Shown here: one piece after another, positions 55,239-64,000 of the stretch
Layout of the letters: each line of letters starts with the position of its first letter
Numbering within the stretch: the first letter of the stretch is position 1
Assembly: GCF_022919575.1 (NCBI RefSeq)
Contig: NZ_CP095071.1
Coordinates: 992,001-1,056,000, forward strand
Direction of reading: 5' to 3'
DNA from: Gracilibacillus salinarum
GTDB lineage: Bacteria > Bacillota > Bacilli > Bacillales > Amphibacillaceae
DNA length: 64,000 bases
The notes under the pieces: generated by a model
What the model was told of the DNA's origin: nothing
Database searches by the model: none
What the model saw: the letters and a program-made list of their open reading frames with translations, nothing else
Translations under genes and position numbers: made by a program

Positions 55239-55676
55239 TTAAATGTCATTACTGTCTTTATCTGAACCTTTTTTCTGCTTCAGCATATCCATTACCTGAT
55301 CAATCAGCTGTGGACATTTCTCTAATACTTTCTCATATGCATTGGAGGATTCATGGACCGGCATCAACTTTACGCCTTCTTTATTAGCGACAACGAAAGC
55401 AGTTGGTGTGATCGATACCCCTCCACCACTGCCGCCACCAAATGGGATGATTGATTCTGACTGACTACTTCCTTTTTGTCCGCCAGGTACGAACTCACTT
55501 CCTCCAGAGGCAAATCCGAACTTCACTTGAGACAATGGAATGATCACACTTCCATCCGGTACGTCTATCGGTTTGCCGATCGCTGTATCTACTTCGATTA
55601 ATTGTTTAAGGTTTTCCATTGTTAACGACATGAAACCTTCGAGAGGATGTACGTTTTCGTTATTATTATCTGCCAT
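55239..55676 (-). CDS. ytfJ: GerW family sporulation protein YtfJ
   Basis: 145 residues with the GerW signature: MSLTMENLKQLIEVDTAIGKPI, then VIIPLSQVKFGFASGGSEF, a Gly/Ser-rich loop (FGGGSGGGVSITPTAF) and a charged tail. In B. subtilis it is a forespore protein needed for germination with L-alanine. ATG overlaps the ytfI stop by one base, with AAAGGAG upstream. Confidence 0.93.
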   Translation of the reverse strand: MADNNNENVHPLEGFMSLTMENLKQLIEVDTAIGKPIDVPDGSVIIPLSQVKFGFASGGSEFVPGGQKGSSQSESIIPFGGGSGGGVSITPTAFVVANKEGVKLMPVHESSNAYEKVLEKCPQLIDQVMDMLKQKKGSDKDSNDI

Positions 55677-56200
55677 TAGTTATTTGCTCCTTTCATTAAC
55701 TTCTTCAACTTGTTTATTTCTCTGATAGTTTTGCTCAATTTCATGGAAATCATGCATTCACCAATCGATTCTAGACTCTCCTGTTCAAAATCAGCTCCCA
55801 CGCTGAGAAGAAACTTCTTTCTAGGGTACTGAGCAAGCAGCCATTGTTTCAGGGTTTGCAAGACAACATACAAATGTGCGGTAAGCGAAGGGTCAGGTGT
55901 CGCTACAACGGTTTCTGTTTCTACCTTCTCAATAGTTGCCATTTTGATGATCTCTTTCCCTAGTAACATCATTTCTTTTGTACTCGTTTCAGAATCCGAT
56001 GTTTGCTCTTTTTTGTTTCCGGTTAGATCGACTGTTTGCTTGTAGACCACCATACGCAATACCTTCACCTTAATTTCGATCATTTTCCCTTCTTCATCCC
56101 ATTGCCACGCTAGAAAGACATATAGTTTTATAAATGCAAAAATAAGCAGGCCCAACAGTAAAAGAATAATTAGAAAGGCAATCAGTCCAATGATTATCAT
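55676..56200 (-). CDS. ytfI: DUF2953 membrane protein YtfI
   Basis: 174 residues. One N-terminal helix (IIIGLIAFLIILLLLGLLIFAF) is followed by a soluble domain with the repeated hydrophobic/basic pattern of DUF2953 and a C-terminal YPRKKFLLSVGADFEQ region. It pairs with GerW in Bacilli, so a sporulation role is likely. ATG follows GAGGTGAG. It is translationally coupled to ytfJ. Confidence 0.88.
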   Translation of the reverse strand: MIIIGLIAFLIILLLLGLLIFAFIKLYVFLAWQWDEEGKMIEIKVKVLRMVVYKQTVDLTGNKKEQTSDSETSTKEMMLLGKEIIKMATIEKVETETVVATPDPSLTAHLYVVLQTLKQWLLAQYPRKKFLLSVGADFEQESLESIGECMISMKLSKTIREINKLKKLMKGANN

Positions 56201-56352
56201 AAACTCACCTCATGAACTATTATTTACGAGGAATAACAAGATTAGTCATAATCCAATGGTAAATAGTACAAAATAATAAAGGATATCTATGGGATTGAAC
56301 AAATGTACATGATAAGATGAAAGTAATTACATAAGGTTTTAGGAGGAGAATA

Positions 56353-57153
56353 ATGGATAAACGACGCAACATCTATTTCTATTACAAACAGAATAAAGCG
56401 ACCAATAACAAGTTAGAAACATTATTTCAATATGTACAGGAGCAAGGCTTTCATGTAGTAGAAGAATCCAAAGACGCAAACATTATCATAAGTATTGGCG
56501 GTGATGGAGAATTTCTTCAGGCAGTTCGCAATACATCTTTTCGTCAGGATTGCTTATACGTTGGGATGACGCAAGCGGATGAGACTGGATTGTATTGTGA
56601 CTTCAACATCGATGAATACAGTGCAATGATTGAAGCTGTAAAAGAAGAAAATATCGAAGTTCGCAAGTTCCCGATTATTGCTATTAATATTAATGGTCAA
56701 TCCACTTTCCATTGTCTTAATGAAGCAACGATTCGATCGGCAGTTATCAAAACTATTGTGATGGATGTCTATATTGATGATAATTTCTTTGAACGTTTTC
56801 GTGGAGACGGCATGATTGTAGCCACACCAACTGGCAGTACAGGCTACAACAAGTCGACAAGAGGCGCTGTCATTGATCCAAAAATTCCTTGTTTTCAAGT
56901 AACAGAGCTCGCCTCTCTAAACAACAACCGCTATCGGACACTCGGCTCTTCCTTCGTACTTAATCAAGACCGCACTCTACGTTTGGAAGTAGTTCAGGAC
57001 GGTAACGATTATCCAATCGTCGGTTTGGACAATGAGGCTTATTCAATCCGGAATATCAAATCACTGACGATGCAATTGAGTGACAAGCGAATTAAGACTG
57101 TCAAATTAAAAAATAACTCCTTTTGGGACCGTGTTCAACGAACGTTTCTATAA
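56353..57153 (+). CDS. nadK2: NAD kinase (second paralogue, PpnKB/NadK2 type)
   Basis: Phosphorylates NAD to NADP. 266 residues with the catalytic GGDGEFLQAV (GGDG motif), NEATIRS, and TPTGSTGYNKSTRGAVIDP. The length and this gene's place beside ytfIJ and the SASP gene fit the YtdI/PpnKB paralogue rather than the housekeeping PpnKA. ATG follows AGGAGGAG. It converges on the amidohydrolase gene with a shared terminator. Confidence 0.93.
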   Translation: MDKRRNIYFYYKQNKATNNKLETLFQYVQEQGFHVVEESKDANIIISIGGDGEFLQAVRNTSFRQDCLYVGMTQADETGLYCDFNIDEYSAMIEAVKEENIEVRKFPIIAININGQSTFHCLNEATIRSAVIKTIVMDVYIDDNFFERFRGDGMIVATPTGSTGYNKSTRGAVIDPKIPCFQVTELASLNNNRYRTLGSSFVLNQDRTLRLEVVQDGNDYPIVGLDNEAYSIRNIKSLTMQLSDKRIKTVKLKNNSFWDRVQRTFL

Positions 57154-57230
57154 GAGAGACTGTTATCAACTTGAGTCATGGTTCAGTTAGAAATACGGGA
57201 AGTCCACCATATACATTCATTGTTTATCAA

Positions 57231-57264
57231 AAAAAACAGAGGATCATTTAGTCCTCTGTTTTTT
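57231..57264. terminator. Bidirectional terminator between NAD kinase and amidohydrolase
   Basis: AAAAAACAGAGGA/TCCTCTGTTTTTT, 13-bp stem, 8-base loop. The minus-strand gene ends inside it. Confidence 0.9.
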
Positions 57265-58837
57265 TATACATAACTTCGCCATCGACAATTGTAGCTTGCA
57301 CTCCAATTTCATGGAAAAGATCAGGATCGCTTTGAAACAGGTCTTGTTCTAATATGGTGAAGTCTGCCACATAATCCGGCACAATCATTCCTCTGTCATG
57401 TTCATGACGAATGATATAAGCACTTCCTTTTGTATATAAAGAGATAGCATCAAAAACAGAAAGTTGCTGTTTCTTTCCATACACTTTTCCGTCTATCGCA
57501 GATCTTCGGGTTACTGCTGCCTGTATACCTAACAACGGATTGACTTGTTCAATCGGTGCATCAGAACCACCGGCACAAGCAATTCCTTCCTCTATATATG
57601 TTTTCCAAGGATAAGAGGTTCGCGTCCTTTCTTCACCTATTCGATCTTTGACCCAAGGAAAATCAGAAGCAACAAAGGACGGTTGTATATCCAGTACCGC
57701 GTTCGATTCTTTCAGCTGTGTCAAAAGCTCCGTATTCATAATTTGCGCATGAATAATGCGATCGCGCAAACCATTTGTAAGCGGATATTTGTTCATACAG
57801 TTTACCACTTCCTCCACAGCTCTGTCACCGATTGCATGAACTGCTACTGGAAAACCGAATTTCCTTGCTTTTTGAAACCATATTTCGAGATTTTGCCTTG
57901 TATGAATGGGAATACCAACGTTACTCGGATCATCTTCATACGGCTCACTTAACCAAGCAGTCGCACCACCTAATGCACCGTCAGAGAATATTTTCATTGC
58001 ACCCAAGGATGTAAATTCGCCACCTTGGCCATAACGATATCCTTGTGCCAGCATATCATCAAATACAAGATGGTGAACCAATAAGTGCGCTCTAAATTTA
58101 TATTGCTTTGGCACAATTTCCTGATATGCTCTTAACGTTCGGCCGAAACCACCATAGTAAGACAAATCCTCCGTATGACCACCAGTTAAGCCTAAACGCA
58201 ACAAATCTTCAATCGCTACTTTTATCGTTTTTTGTAATGAAGCTTCTGAAATAGTCGGAATAATTTCTTTCACTAATTCCTGCGCCTGATCAAGTAAATA
58301 GCCTGTCGGTTCCCCTGTTTCATCTCGAACGATTTTGCCACCTTGCGGATCTTCCATGCCTGCATGGATCCCCGCTAGCGATAATGCTTTCGAATTGACG
58401 ATAATCGCATGTCGGCAAACACGTGTTAAAATCATGGGATGATCACTGGATATCTGATCTAATTCATTTTTATCAATAATTCGTGGTTCTTGCCACTGAT
58501 TCTCATTCCAACCTTCTGCAATCAGCCATTCATCCGGCTCCAAGTCGTGGACTTTCTGAGTGAGCGACTCCAGTACTTCTTCAGCAGACGTCATTAGAGA
58601 CAGGTCTAAGTGCAAGAGTTTCTCCCCATGCCCCGCAATGTGTAAGTGACTGTCCACAAAGCCAGGATACATAACTGCACCTCGCAAATGATACTGTTGG
58701 TCAATGTCATATGTATTCCTCAGATATGCCTCTTCGCCAGTATCTCTGATTTTACCATTCTCAACGATAACAGCCTCTACTGTCGCTCCTGTTTCAGTCA
58801 TTGTATAAATCGTACCACCATAAAAAAGTGTAGACAT
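57248..58837 (-). CDS. ytcJ: Amidohydrolase of the YtcJ family
   Basis: 529 residues, the amidohydrolase_3 group. The metal-binding GFVDSHLHIAGHG (HxH near residue 65), AVHAIGDRAVEEVV, HAQIM and the distal SDAPIEQVNPLLGIQAAVTRRS are visible. These enzymes act on exocyclic amides, formyl groups or similar bonds; the substrate is unknown. ATG follows AAGGTGATG. It stands alone with no pathway partner. Confidence 0.9.
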   Translation of the reverse strand: MSTLFYGGTIYTMTETGATVEAVIVENGKIRDTGEEAYLRNTYDIDQQYHLRGAVMYPGFVDSHLHIAGHGEKLLHLDLSLMTSAEEVLESLTQKVHDLEPDEWLIAEGWNENQWQEPRIIDKNELDQISSDHPMILTRVCRHAIIVNSKALSLAGIHAGMEDPQGGKIVRDETGEPTGYLLDQAQELVKEIIPTISEASLQKTIKVAIEDLLRLGLTGGHTEDLSYYGGFGRTLRAYQEIVPKQYKFRAHLLVHHLVFDDMLAQGYRYGQGGEFTSLGAMKIFSDGALGGATAWLSEPYEDDPSNVGIPIHTRQNLEIWFQKARKFGFPVAVHAIGDRAVEEVVNCMNKYPLTNGLRDRIIHAQIMNTELLTQLKESNAVLDIQPSFVASDFPWVKDRIGEERTRTSYPWKTYIEEGIACAGGSDAPIEQVNPLLGIQAAVTRRSAIDGKVYGKKQQLSVFDAISLYTKGSAYIIRHEHDRGMIVPDYVADFTILEQDLFQSDPDLFHEIGVQATIVDGEVMYKKTED

Positions 58838-58908
58838 TTCATCACCTTGCCTATGCTTCTAAATCTTCTGTTAATAACTTAAAGAATAGCAAAAACTCAA
58901 GACGAAGA

Positions 58909-58937
58909 AAAGGATAGTGCACTGAGCACTATCCTTT
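58909..58937 (-). terminator. Terminator of the SASP gene
   Basis: AAAGGATAGTGC/GCACTATCCTTT, 12-bp perfect stem with a 5-base loop. Confidence 0.85.
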
Positions 58938-58952
58938 ATTTTATTCCATTTA

Positions 58953-59150
58953 TTATTTAGCTTGACCACCTAATTGTTGTTCAGCCATTTGTACTAGACG
59001 TTTAGTGATTTCACCACCAACTGAACCGTTTGCTCTTGAAGTTGTATCAGCACCTAAGCTTACACCAAATTCTTGTGCGATCTCATATTTCATTTGATCT
59101 AGTGCTTGGCTTACTCCTGGTACTACTAAGTTGTTAGAACTGTTCGCCAT
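58953..59150 (-). CDS. sspA: Small acid-soluble spore protein, alpha/beta type
   Basis: 65 residues that coat and protect spore DNA. The first conserved helix ([23 protein letters not shown]) contains the germination-protease site (E-IA) and the second ends [19 protein letters not shown] 59150 lies eight bases after AGGAGGT; the ATG two codons earlier is too close. A forespore sigma-G promoter is present upstream. This gene alone shows that the organism forms endospores. The exact paralogue name is uncertain. Confidence 0.95.
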   Translation of the reverse strand: MANSSNNLVVPGVSQALDQMKYEIAQEFGVSLGADTTSRANGSVGGEITKRLVQMAEQQLGGQAK

Positions 59151-59180
59151 TGTCATTCACCTCCTCTTGACTACAATACT

Positions 59181-59210
59181 ATGATGCGCTCAAGGAGGCG
59201 ATCTCATGCA
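59181..59210 (-). promoter_or_regulatory. Sigma-G promoter of the SASP gene
   Basis: GCATGA (59205-59210) and CATCATA (59181-59187) on the minus strand, spacer 17 bp, match the forespore sigma-G consensus. Confidence 0.75.
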
Positions 59211-59248
59211 AGAATTTTTCTGGTAGTTGTTGTTAATTTATCCAAGCA

Positions 59249-60451
59249 TTAGAGCAGGTCATCTACTTGTTGTTCTGATTGATCAGATGCCTCTACTTCA
59301 ATAGTTTCGATAGTATCTAATATTTCTTCAATATCTTGATCAAACGCGATATTCCCTTCAAATTGTTCCACTTTTTCTAACCTAGGTTTTGTTTTAGGCT
59401 GCTTTGGCACAAAGACTGTACAACAATCCTCGAATGGTCTGATTGAAATATCATACATATCAATAGCCTCCGAAATGGAGATAATTTCGTCTTTATCCAT
59501 CGCAACTAATGGTCGAATGATTGGGAAATTCGTCACTGCATTAATAGCATGCATACTCTCCATCGTCTGGCTCGCCACTTGCCCAAGACTTTCACCAGTG
59601 ACTAACGAAAGAATACCATTACGTTCTGCCACTCTTTCACTAATACGCATCATCATTCTGCGCATCACTGTCATCGAATAACCGTGTGGAATTTCACGAT
59701 GAATTTTTTGTTGCAATGCCGTGAATGGCACGACATGTATTTTTACAGAATGTCCGTAAGAAGCTAATTTTTCAGCCAGATCGACCACTTTTTCTTTCGC
59801 GCGTTCGCTCGTATATGGCGGTGAATGGAAATGAATTGCTTCTAGTTGCACACCCCGCTTCATCGTTAAATAACCTGCTACCGGGCTGTCAATTCCGCCT
59901 GATAATAATAAAAGTGATTTACCGGAAGAACCGACAGGCAAGCCACCCGCACCCGGAATCTTTCTCGAGGTTAAATACGTTGCTTCTGCACGTATATCTA
60001 CGGTAATTTCAAGATCAGGATGGTGCACATCAACGGAAATGTCATCGGTATTTACTAACAAATGTCCGCCAAGTACCTGATTAAATTCCTGTGAACCGAT
60101 CGGAAACTCCTTATTGGATCGTTTCGTCGTGACTTTGAAAGTTTGGACATTTTCTGTCTCTCTTAATAACTGCAATGCCTCTTCTTTTATTCGCTCAGGA
60201 TCATTTGCCACTTTTACTGCTAAACTCATATTCTGAATACCGAATATCTTTTGGCAAATCTCCATTATCGGTTCTGGGTTTTCACCATTCAATACGATAT
60301 ACATACGATCTCGTAACTTATCTACTTTAATTGCCGGAAAATGACGCAATACTTTTCGCACGTTCTTAGCAAGCTGCGTCGTAAATATTTTTCGATTACG
60401 CCCCTTCAATCCTAATTCACCATATCTTATAACTATATGATCATATTGCAT
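59249..60451 (-). CDS. thiI: tRNA 4-thiouridine synthase ThiI (no rhodanese domain)
   Basis: Makes 4-thiouridine in tRNA, using sulfur from a dedicated cysteine desulfurase. 400 residues: ferredoxin-like and THUMP domains (1-165), then the PP-loop adenylation domain with SGGIDSPVAGYLTMKRG. As in B. subtilis the C-terminal rhodanese domain is missing. It starts 6 bp after the desulfurase gene, its partner. Confidence 0.96.
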   Translation of the reverse strand: MQYDHIVIRYGELGLKGRNRKIFTTQLAKNVRKVLRHFPAIKVDKLRDRMYIVLNGENPEPIMEICQKIFGIQNMSLAVKVANDPERIKEEALQLLRETENVQTFKVTTKRSNKEFPIGSQEFNQVLGGHLLVNTDDISVDVHHPDLEITVDIRAEATYLTSRKIPGAGGLPVGSSGKSLLLLSGGIDSPVAGYLTMKRGVQLEAIHFHSPPYTSERAKEKVVDLAEKLASYGHSVKIHVVPFTALQQKIHREIPHGYSMTVMRRMMMRISERVAERNGILSLVTGESLGQVASQTMESMHAINAVTNFPIIRPLVAMDKDEIISISEAIDMYDISIRPFEDCCTVFVPKQPKTKPRLEKVEQFEGNIAFDQDIEEILDTIETIEVEASDQSEQQVDDLL

Positions 60452-60457
60452 CTCTAT

Positions 60458-61600
60458 CTACCCCATTACTTCACTTAATTTTTGAATAACTTTTTTTAGT
60501 TGTTGACTGAAAAAAACAATTTCTTCTTCTGTTGTTTCATAAGACATACTTACCCTGAGTCCTGATGTCGCGACAGAACGATCTTTTCCACAAGCTATCA
60601 GCACTGCACTCTCGTCAGCGCTTTTGGAGGAACAAGCTGATTTCGTTGAAATATAAATATCTGATTCTTCAAGTGCATGAATCATCACTTCTGGCTTGTA
60701 TCCTGGTACAGAAAAATGAACGATATGCGGTGCGCTTCCAGTAGCAGGTGTATTTAGTTTAACCTTCGCCATCGATTGTAATTGATTGATTAAATATTTT
60801 TTTAATTCACATATTTTATCCACCGCTTCATTCTGCTGTTCTTTAGCCAAGCGCATCGCTTTGACGAAAGCTACAATGCCTGCTACATTTTCAGTACCAG
60901 AACGAATCGATCGCTCTTGGCCGCCACCATGAGCTAAAGAAAACAATCGCACGCCATTTTTGACAACTAATAATCCTGTTCCCTTTAGACCATGGATTTT
61001 GTGAGCTGAGATCGTGCACAGATCAATGTGACTTTTATCTATATTTAATGGCAGCTTACCAAACCCTTGAACATAATCAACATGAAACAACGCTTTTGGA
61101 TAATCCTTCACGATCGCACCAATTTCTTCGATCGGTTGAATAGTGCCTATCTCATTATTCACATGCATAATGGATACTAGAATGGTATCTTTTCGGATTG
61201 CATTCTTGACAGATTTCGCCTCAACAAAACCATCAGCATTTACAGGAAGGTACGTCACTTCAAATCCCAGTGATTCCAAACCATGACAAGCTTCCAATAC
61301 TGATGGGTGCTCGATCGCCGTTGTAATAATATGTTTTCCTCTGTTCTGATGTGCTAAGGCAGCACCTTTAATTGCAATATTATTACCTTCCGTTCCACCT
61401 GATGTAAATATAATTTCATTTGGCTGAACTTGCAAAATAGATCCTGCTTGCTCGCGTGATTTGCGTAGCAGTCTTTCCGCCTCCATTCCAATACCATGTA
61501 TCGAAGACGGATTACCAAAAAAATGACTGGATGCTTTCGTAAAGCTCTCCAGTACTTCTGGACTTGGTCTTGTTGTTGCACTGTTATCTAAATATATCAT
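60458..61600 (-). CDS. nifZ: Cysteine desulfurase (NifZ/IscS-like partner of ThiI)
   Basis: A PLP enzyme releasing sulfur from cysteine. 380 residues starting MIYLDNSATTRPSPEVL; PLP-binding Lys in SAHKIHGLKGTG, active-site Cys in STKSACSSKSADE, and RSGTENVAGIVAF. ATG 61600 is preceded by AGAGGG; the open frame extends 15 codons upstream without support. Adjacent and upstream of thiI, which points to tRNA thiolation as its main job. Confidence 0.93.
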   Translation of the reverse strand: MIYLDNSATTRPSPEVLESFTKASSHFFGNPSSIHGIGMEAERLLRKSREQAGSILQVQPNEIIFTSGGTEGNNIAIKGAALAHQNRGKHIITTAIEHPSVLEACHGLESLGFEVTYLPVNADGFVEAKSVKNAIRKDTILVSIMHVNNEIGTIQPIEEIGAIVKDYPKALFHVDYVQGFGKLPLNIDKSHIDLCTISAHKIHGLKGTGLLVVKNGVRLFSLAHGGGQERSIRSGTENVAGIVAFVKAMRLAKEQQNEAVDKICELKKYLINQLQSMAKVKLNTPATGSAPHIVHFSVPGYKPEVMIHALEESDIYISTKSACSSKSADESAVLIACGKDRSVATSGLRVSMSYETTEEEIVFFSQQLKKVIQKLSEVMG

Positions 61601-61635
61601 CCATGATCCCTCTTTTTTTCTGTTAACATTGCCAT

Positions 61636-61664
61636 ATCTTATCACATTTTTCCGTCAGTGAAAA
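61636..61664 (-). promoter_or_regulatory. Promoter of the nifZ-thiI operon
   Basis: TTTTCA (61659-61664) and TAAGAT (61636-61641) on the minus strand, 17-bp spacer. The rest of 61665-61828 shows nothing I can identify. Confidence 0.6.
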
Positions 61665-61828
61665 TAAGTTATGCCTAGCAGTGCTGGTATATTTATGATA
61701 TTGCTGGTGAAACTGCATGTCATTAAATGGTTCCAAAATGTTTTACTGCTATACAATGGTAATTGATAACCGTTTAAAATAGAGTATTGGTATCAGAAAT
61801 TACTTCGCAGCAGCTGTTTTCGACATAA

Positions 61829-61892
61829 GAAAAAAGCTGAACATAACACGAAGGATTCTTGATTATCAATCATGTTATGTCCGGCTATTCTT
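61829..61892 (-). terminator. Terminator of the small gene after ezrA
   Basis: ACATAACA (61841-61848) pairs with TGTTATGT (61873-61880), extended by AGC/GCT. TTTTTTC follows on the minus strand. Confidence 0.75.
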
Positions 61893-61918
61893 TTAACTTA
61901 TATACTATTATTGGCTAG

Positions 61919-62254
61919 TTATTCTATTTCTAATGCTGTTAACAATTCATCGACGGAAACTTTGTTATCAGCTGTTTGCGGCAGCGACAATCCGGATAAT
62001 GGAGAGGAAATGTCGTTGGAAGCAGATTGGTTAGCTTCCACACTTTTAACAGAGGTCTCCTTATTAAGTTCCGGGTGCTGTGATTTCGAAAGCTGAAAAA
62101 CAAAATTTGTATATTTGGTTTGATCCTGATGCTCAAAAGCTACATGATCTGATGCCGCAACATAGTTCGTTTCTTTATGATCAAAATAAATGAACAATAC
62201 CATTGACCATACACTAAGTGTAACGACAGCTAATGCCGAAAGCAGCCACTTCAT
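61919..62254 (-). CDS. Small single-pass membrane or secreted protein, unknown
   Basis: 111 residues. An N-terminal hydrophobic helix (WLLSALAVVTLSVWSMVLFIYF) is followed by a polar, low-complexity region and an acidic C-terminus (NKVSVDELLTALEIE). No recognisable domain. It starts 20 bp after ezrA and shares its terminator, so it is likely co-transcribed with this division gene. It has a ribosome site (GGTGGAG) before the ATG. Confidence 0.65.
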   Translation of the reverse strand: MKWLLSALAVVTLSVWSMVLFIYFDHKETNYVAASDHVAFEHQDQTKYTNFVFQLSKSQHPELNKETSVKSVEANQSASNDISSPLSGLSLPQTADNKVSVDELLTALEIE

Positions 62255-62274
62255 CCAATCTCCACCTTTATGCG

Positions 62275-63984
62275 CTAGTTAGCCATCTGTTGAAATGCCT
62301 GATCCATTTTCTCGATTTTCTCCATCGCATTCGGATCCACTTCTTCTAATGCTTTGACCGCGGTTTCCAACGCATTTTCGTATTTGTAATCCCTAAACAG
62401 TTGCTCCGCTTCTGATAGCTGTGCAGAAAGAATAGGGTGAGAACTGCGATATCGATTGCCAAATTGAATGGCAAGTTCTACAAGTCTCGCCTGGTCCAAC
62501 AGTAGATTAGTTTGATTGACAAAATGATCCACTGATTTATTCGCCTCTGTAATACTATGCTGAACTTTGCCCATATCTAATGGGTGCTTCTGGAGGTGCT
62601 GCAATACCATTTCACACTTATCTGTCGATTCGTCTAATGCATTGACGATGAAAGAAGGCACACCAGGAATATTGCTTTTTTGCAATTGCTTACTCGTGTA
62701 AATAAGCTGTTTCTTTAATTCAGTGATTTTTTCTTTCGCTTCCATCTCATCTTTACGTAAATCAGAAATTTGTGATTGAAAGTCTTGCTGTGCTTGATTA
62801 AGCTTTTCCAATTCCTCGGATAAAGTATCCAACTTATCCTTAATTTCTAAATGGTTTGCTTTTTTGTCGATATAATCCTGTTCAATTTGATCAAATTGAT
62901 TTTCGACTTTTTCCAGCCATTTCTCTACACTTAAGAACATTTCTAATTCGGACTCTTCAAGAAAATAGGTTTGTTGAAGCTCTTGAATCTGCTCTTTTGT
63001 AGTAGCGACTTCTTCTTGGATATCAGCTAGCTGCTGTTTCACATTAGGGAGATGACTCTCCACGATCGATTTAGACTTCGCTTCTTTTTCTAACAGCTGG
63101 AACATTTCATTGATGCGATCTTCCATCTGTTCTAATGATTCTTCGATTGTGTCTATCTCACCATTTTCCAACTGCTTAATTGCGTTTTTCAACATCGTTT
63201 CATATTGTTTCAATTCCTTCTCGAAACCGAATTGCTGAACACGATAGCCCTCTTTTTCCATTTCTGCCATTCCACGCAATAAATCTTTCATTAATTCAGG
63301 GATGAGCTGTTTACTTTGACGGTAAATTGTCGGGAAGGACGTAATCTTTTCTTCTATTGTTTCGAGTTCTTCTTTTAACGACTGAATCAGACCTTGTGCT
63401 TCAATATAGTTACCTTCACTTGTTAATACAGCATACTCTGTCAGTCTTTTTTCCATCTTCGTTAATTCTGATTCGAAGACAATTTCAGCTCTTCCGTATT
63501 GCGTCCGGTTATGTAAAAGGTGTTTCTTCAATTCTTTGATCTGTGGTTCCAATTCTTCTAATTCTTGACGGGTATATTTCTCTGAATCAAGTAAATAATC
63601 CAGTTCCTTATACATTTCTTCAATATTCTTCTCGATTGCCTGCAATGCATCTGTTACATGCTGAAGGTTCTTTCTGGATGCTTTGATTCGAAACTTATCT
63701 GCTGCTTCCTCTGCATCTAACAAATATTCCTCCATATCTGGCAGATCGCGAGTAAGTATCATATCCCAGTTATCCTTCCATCGCTCAAAATTGACCTGGG
63801 TCTCACCCGACAGATTTAACTTCTTTACTTTAGCCAGTTCTTCTGTCACATTCCGGTGCATGATTTCCATTTTCCATGCTTCCAGTCGGTCAACTTGATC
63901 ATAGACCTTTTTCCTAAAGATCAGTCCGATAATCAATAATGCGATAATAACAAGAATTCCGCCGATCACGAATTCCAACAACAT
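62275..63984 (-). CDS. ezrA: Septation ring formation regulator EzrA
   Basis: A 569-residue membrane-anchored protein. One N-terminal helix (residues about 2-22) with the rest cytosolic and made of spectrin-like coiled-coil repeats rich in Glu, Lys and Gln. It inhibits aberrant FtsZ ring formation and helps coordinate wall synthesis at the septum. ATG 63984 follows AAGGAGG, just inside the window, so the gene is complete. B. subtilis has the same neighbours nifZ and thiI downstream. Confidence 0.96.
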   Translation of the reverse strand: MLLEFVIGGILVIIALLIIGLIFRKKVYDQVDRLEAWKMEIMHRNVTEELAKVKKLNLSGETQVNFERWKDNWDMILTRDLPDMEEYLLDAEEAADKFRIKASRKNLQHVTDALQAIEKNIEEMYKELDYLLDSEKYTRQELEELEPQIKELKKHLLHNRTQYGRAEIVFESELTKMEKRLTEYAVLTSEGNYIEAQGLIQSLKEELETIEEKITSFPTIYRQSKQLIPELMKDLLRGMAEMEKEGYRVQQFGFEKELKQYETMLKNAIKQLENGEIDTIEESLEQMEDRINEMFQLLEKEAKSKSIVESHLPNVKQQLADIQEEVATTKEQIQELQQTYFLEESELEMFLSVEKWLEKVENQFDQIEQDYIDKKANHLEIKDKLDTLSEELEKLNQAQQDFQSQISDLRKDEMEAKEKITELKKQLIYTSKQLQKSNIPGVPSFIVNALDESTDKCEMVLQHLQKHPLDMGKVQHSITEANKSVDHFVNQTNLLLDQARLVELAIQFGNRYRSSHPILSAQLSEAEQLFRDYKYENALETAVKALEEVDPNAMEKIEKMDQAFQQMAN

Positions 63985-64000
63985 AAGTAATCCTCCTTCA

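Overview
This window is chromosomal DNA of a low-GC, endospore-forming member of the Bacillaceae. The evidence is an alpha/beta SASP gene, ytfJ/gerW, ytrHI, ytaF and ytxC, strict AGGAGG-type ribosome sites, a T-box, an L20 leader, and a gene order that follows the thrS-polA-citZ-pyk-dnaE-ackA-ezrA arm of the Bacillus subtilis chromosome. The sequence style suggests a halophilic or alkaliphilic lineage such as Gracilibacillus or Oceanobacillus, but I cannot name the species. Nearly all genes lie on the minus strand.

Layout: 1-5.1 kb holds a DapA-family gene, a GNAT acetyltransferase, dUTPase plus M42 peptidase, ysdB, a TVP38 membrane protein and ysdA. 6.0-13.6 kb holds infC-rpmI-rplT, thrS, ytxC, dnaI, dnaB and nrdR. 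13.6-20.1 kb holds a hypothetical gene, speD, coaE, ytaF, mutM and polA. 21-29.6 kb holds hflKC, phoPR, icd and citZ. 29.9-42 kb holds ytwI, ytvI, fxsA, pyk, pfkA, accDA, a GntR regulator, dnaE and ytrHI. 42-55.7 kb holds nrnA (frameshifted), ytpI, ytoI, ytkL, a PspA-associated membrane-stress cluster, an SDR, a UspA protein, ackA, ytxK and ytfIJ. 56-64 kb holds NAD kinase, an amidohydrolase, a SASP, thiI, a cysteine desulfurase, a small membrane protein and ezrA.

The unusual content lies between the genes. A family of about 520-590 bp elements has 24-bp terminal inverted repeats and two long hairpin modules. It occurs as five large copies, one decayed copy, one remnant and one solo end. Internal orientation flips between copies while the external flanks stay in register. 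A second, highly conserved structured repeat of about 150 bp occurs three times, and a third of about 140 bp occurs twice in inverted orientation around icd-citZ. None encodes a credible protein.

Regulation visible in the sequence includes three strong sigma-W promoters (TGAAAC-N16/17-CGTA) in front of ysdB, hflKC and the DUF4178-pspA operon. Together they form an envelope-stress regulon within one window. The pspA operon is followed by a DUF4247-type lipoprotein, a DUF350 membrane protein and a membrane-anchored spermidine-synthase-like enzyme, a poorly characterised gene set. Other notable points are a one-base frameshift in nrnA, a PhoR kinase with almost no extracytoplasmic domain, loss of mdh from the usual citZ-icd-mdh-phoPR order, and an SDR whose catalytic tyrosine is phenylalanine.
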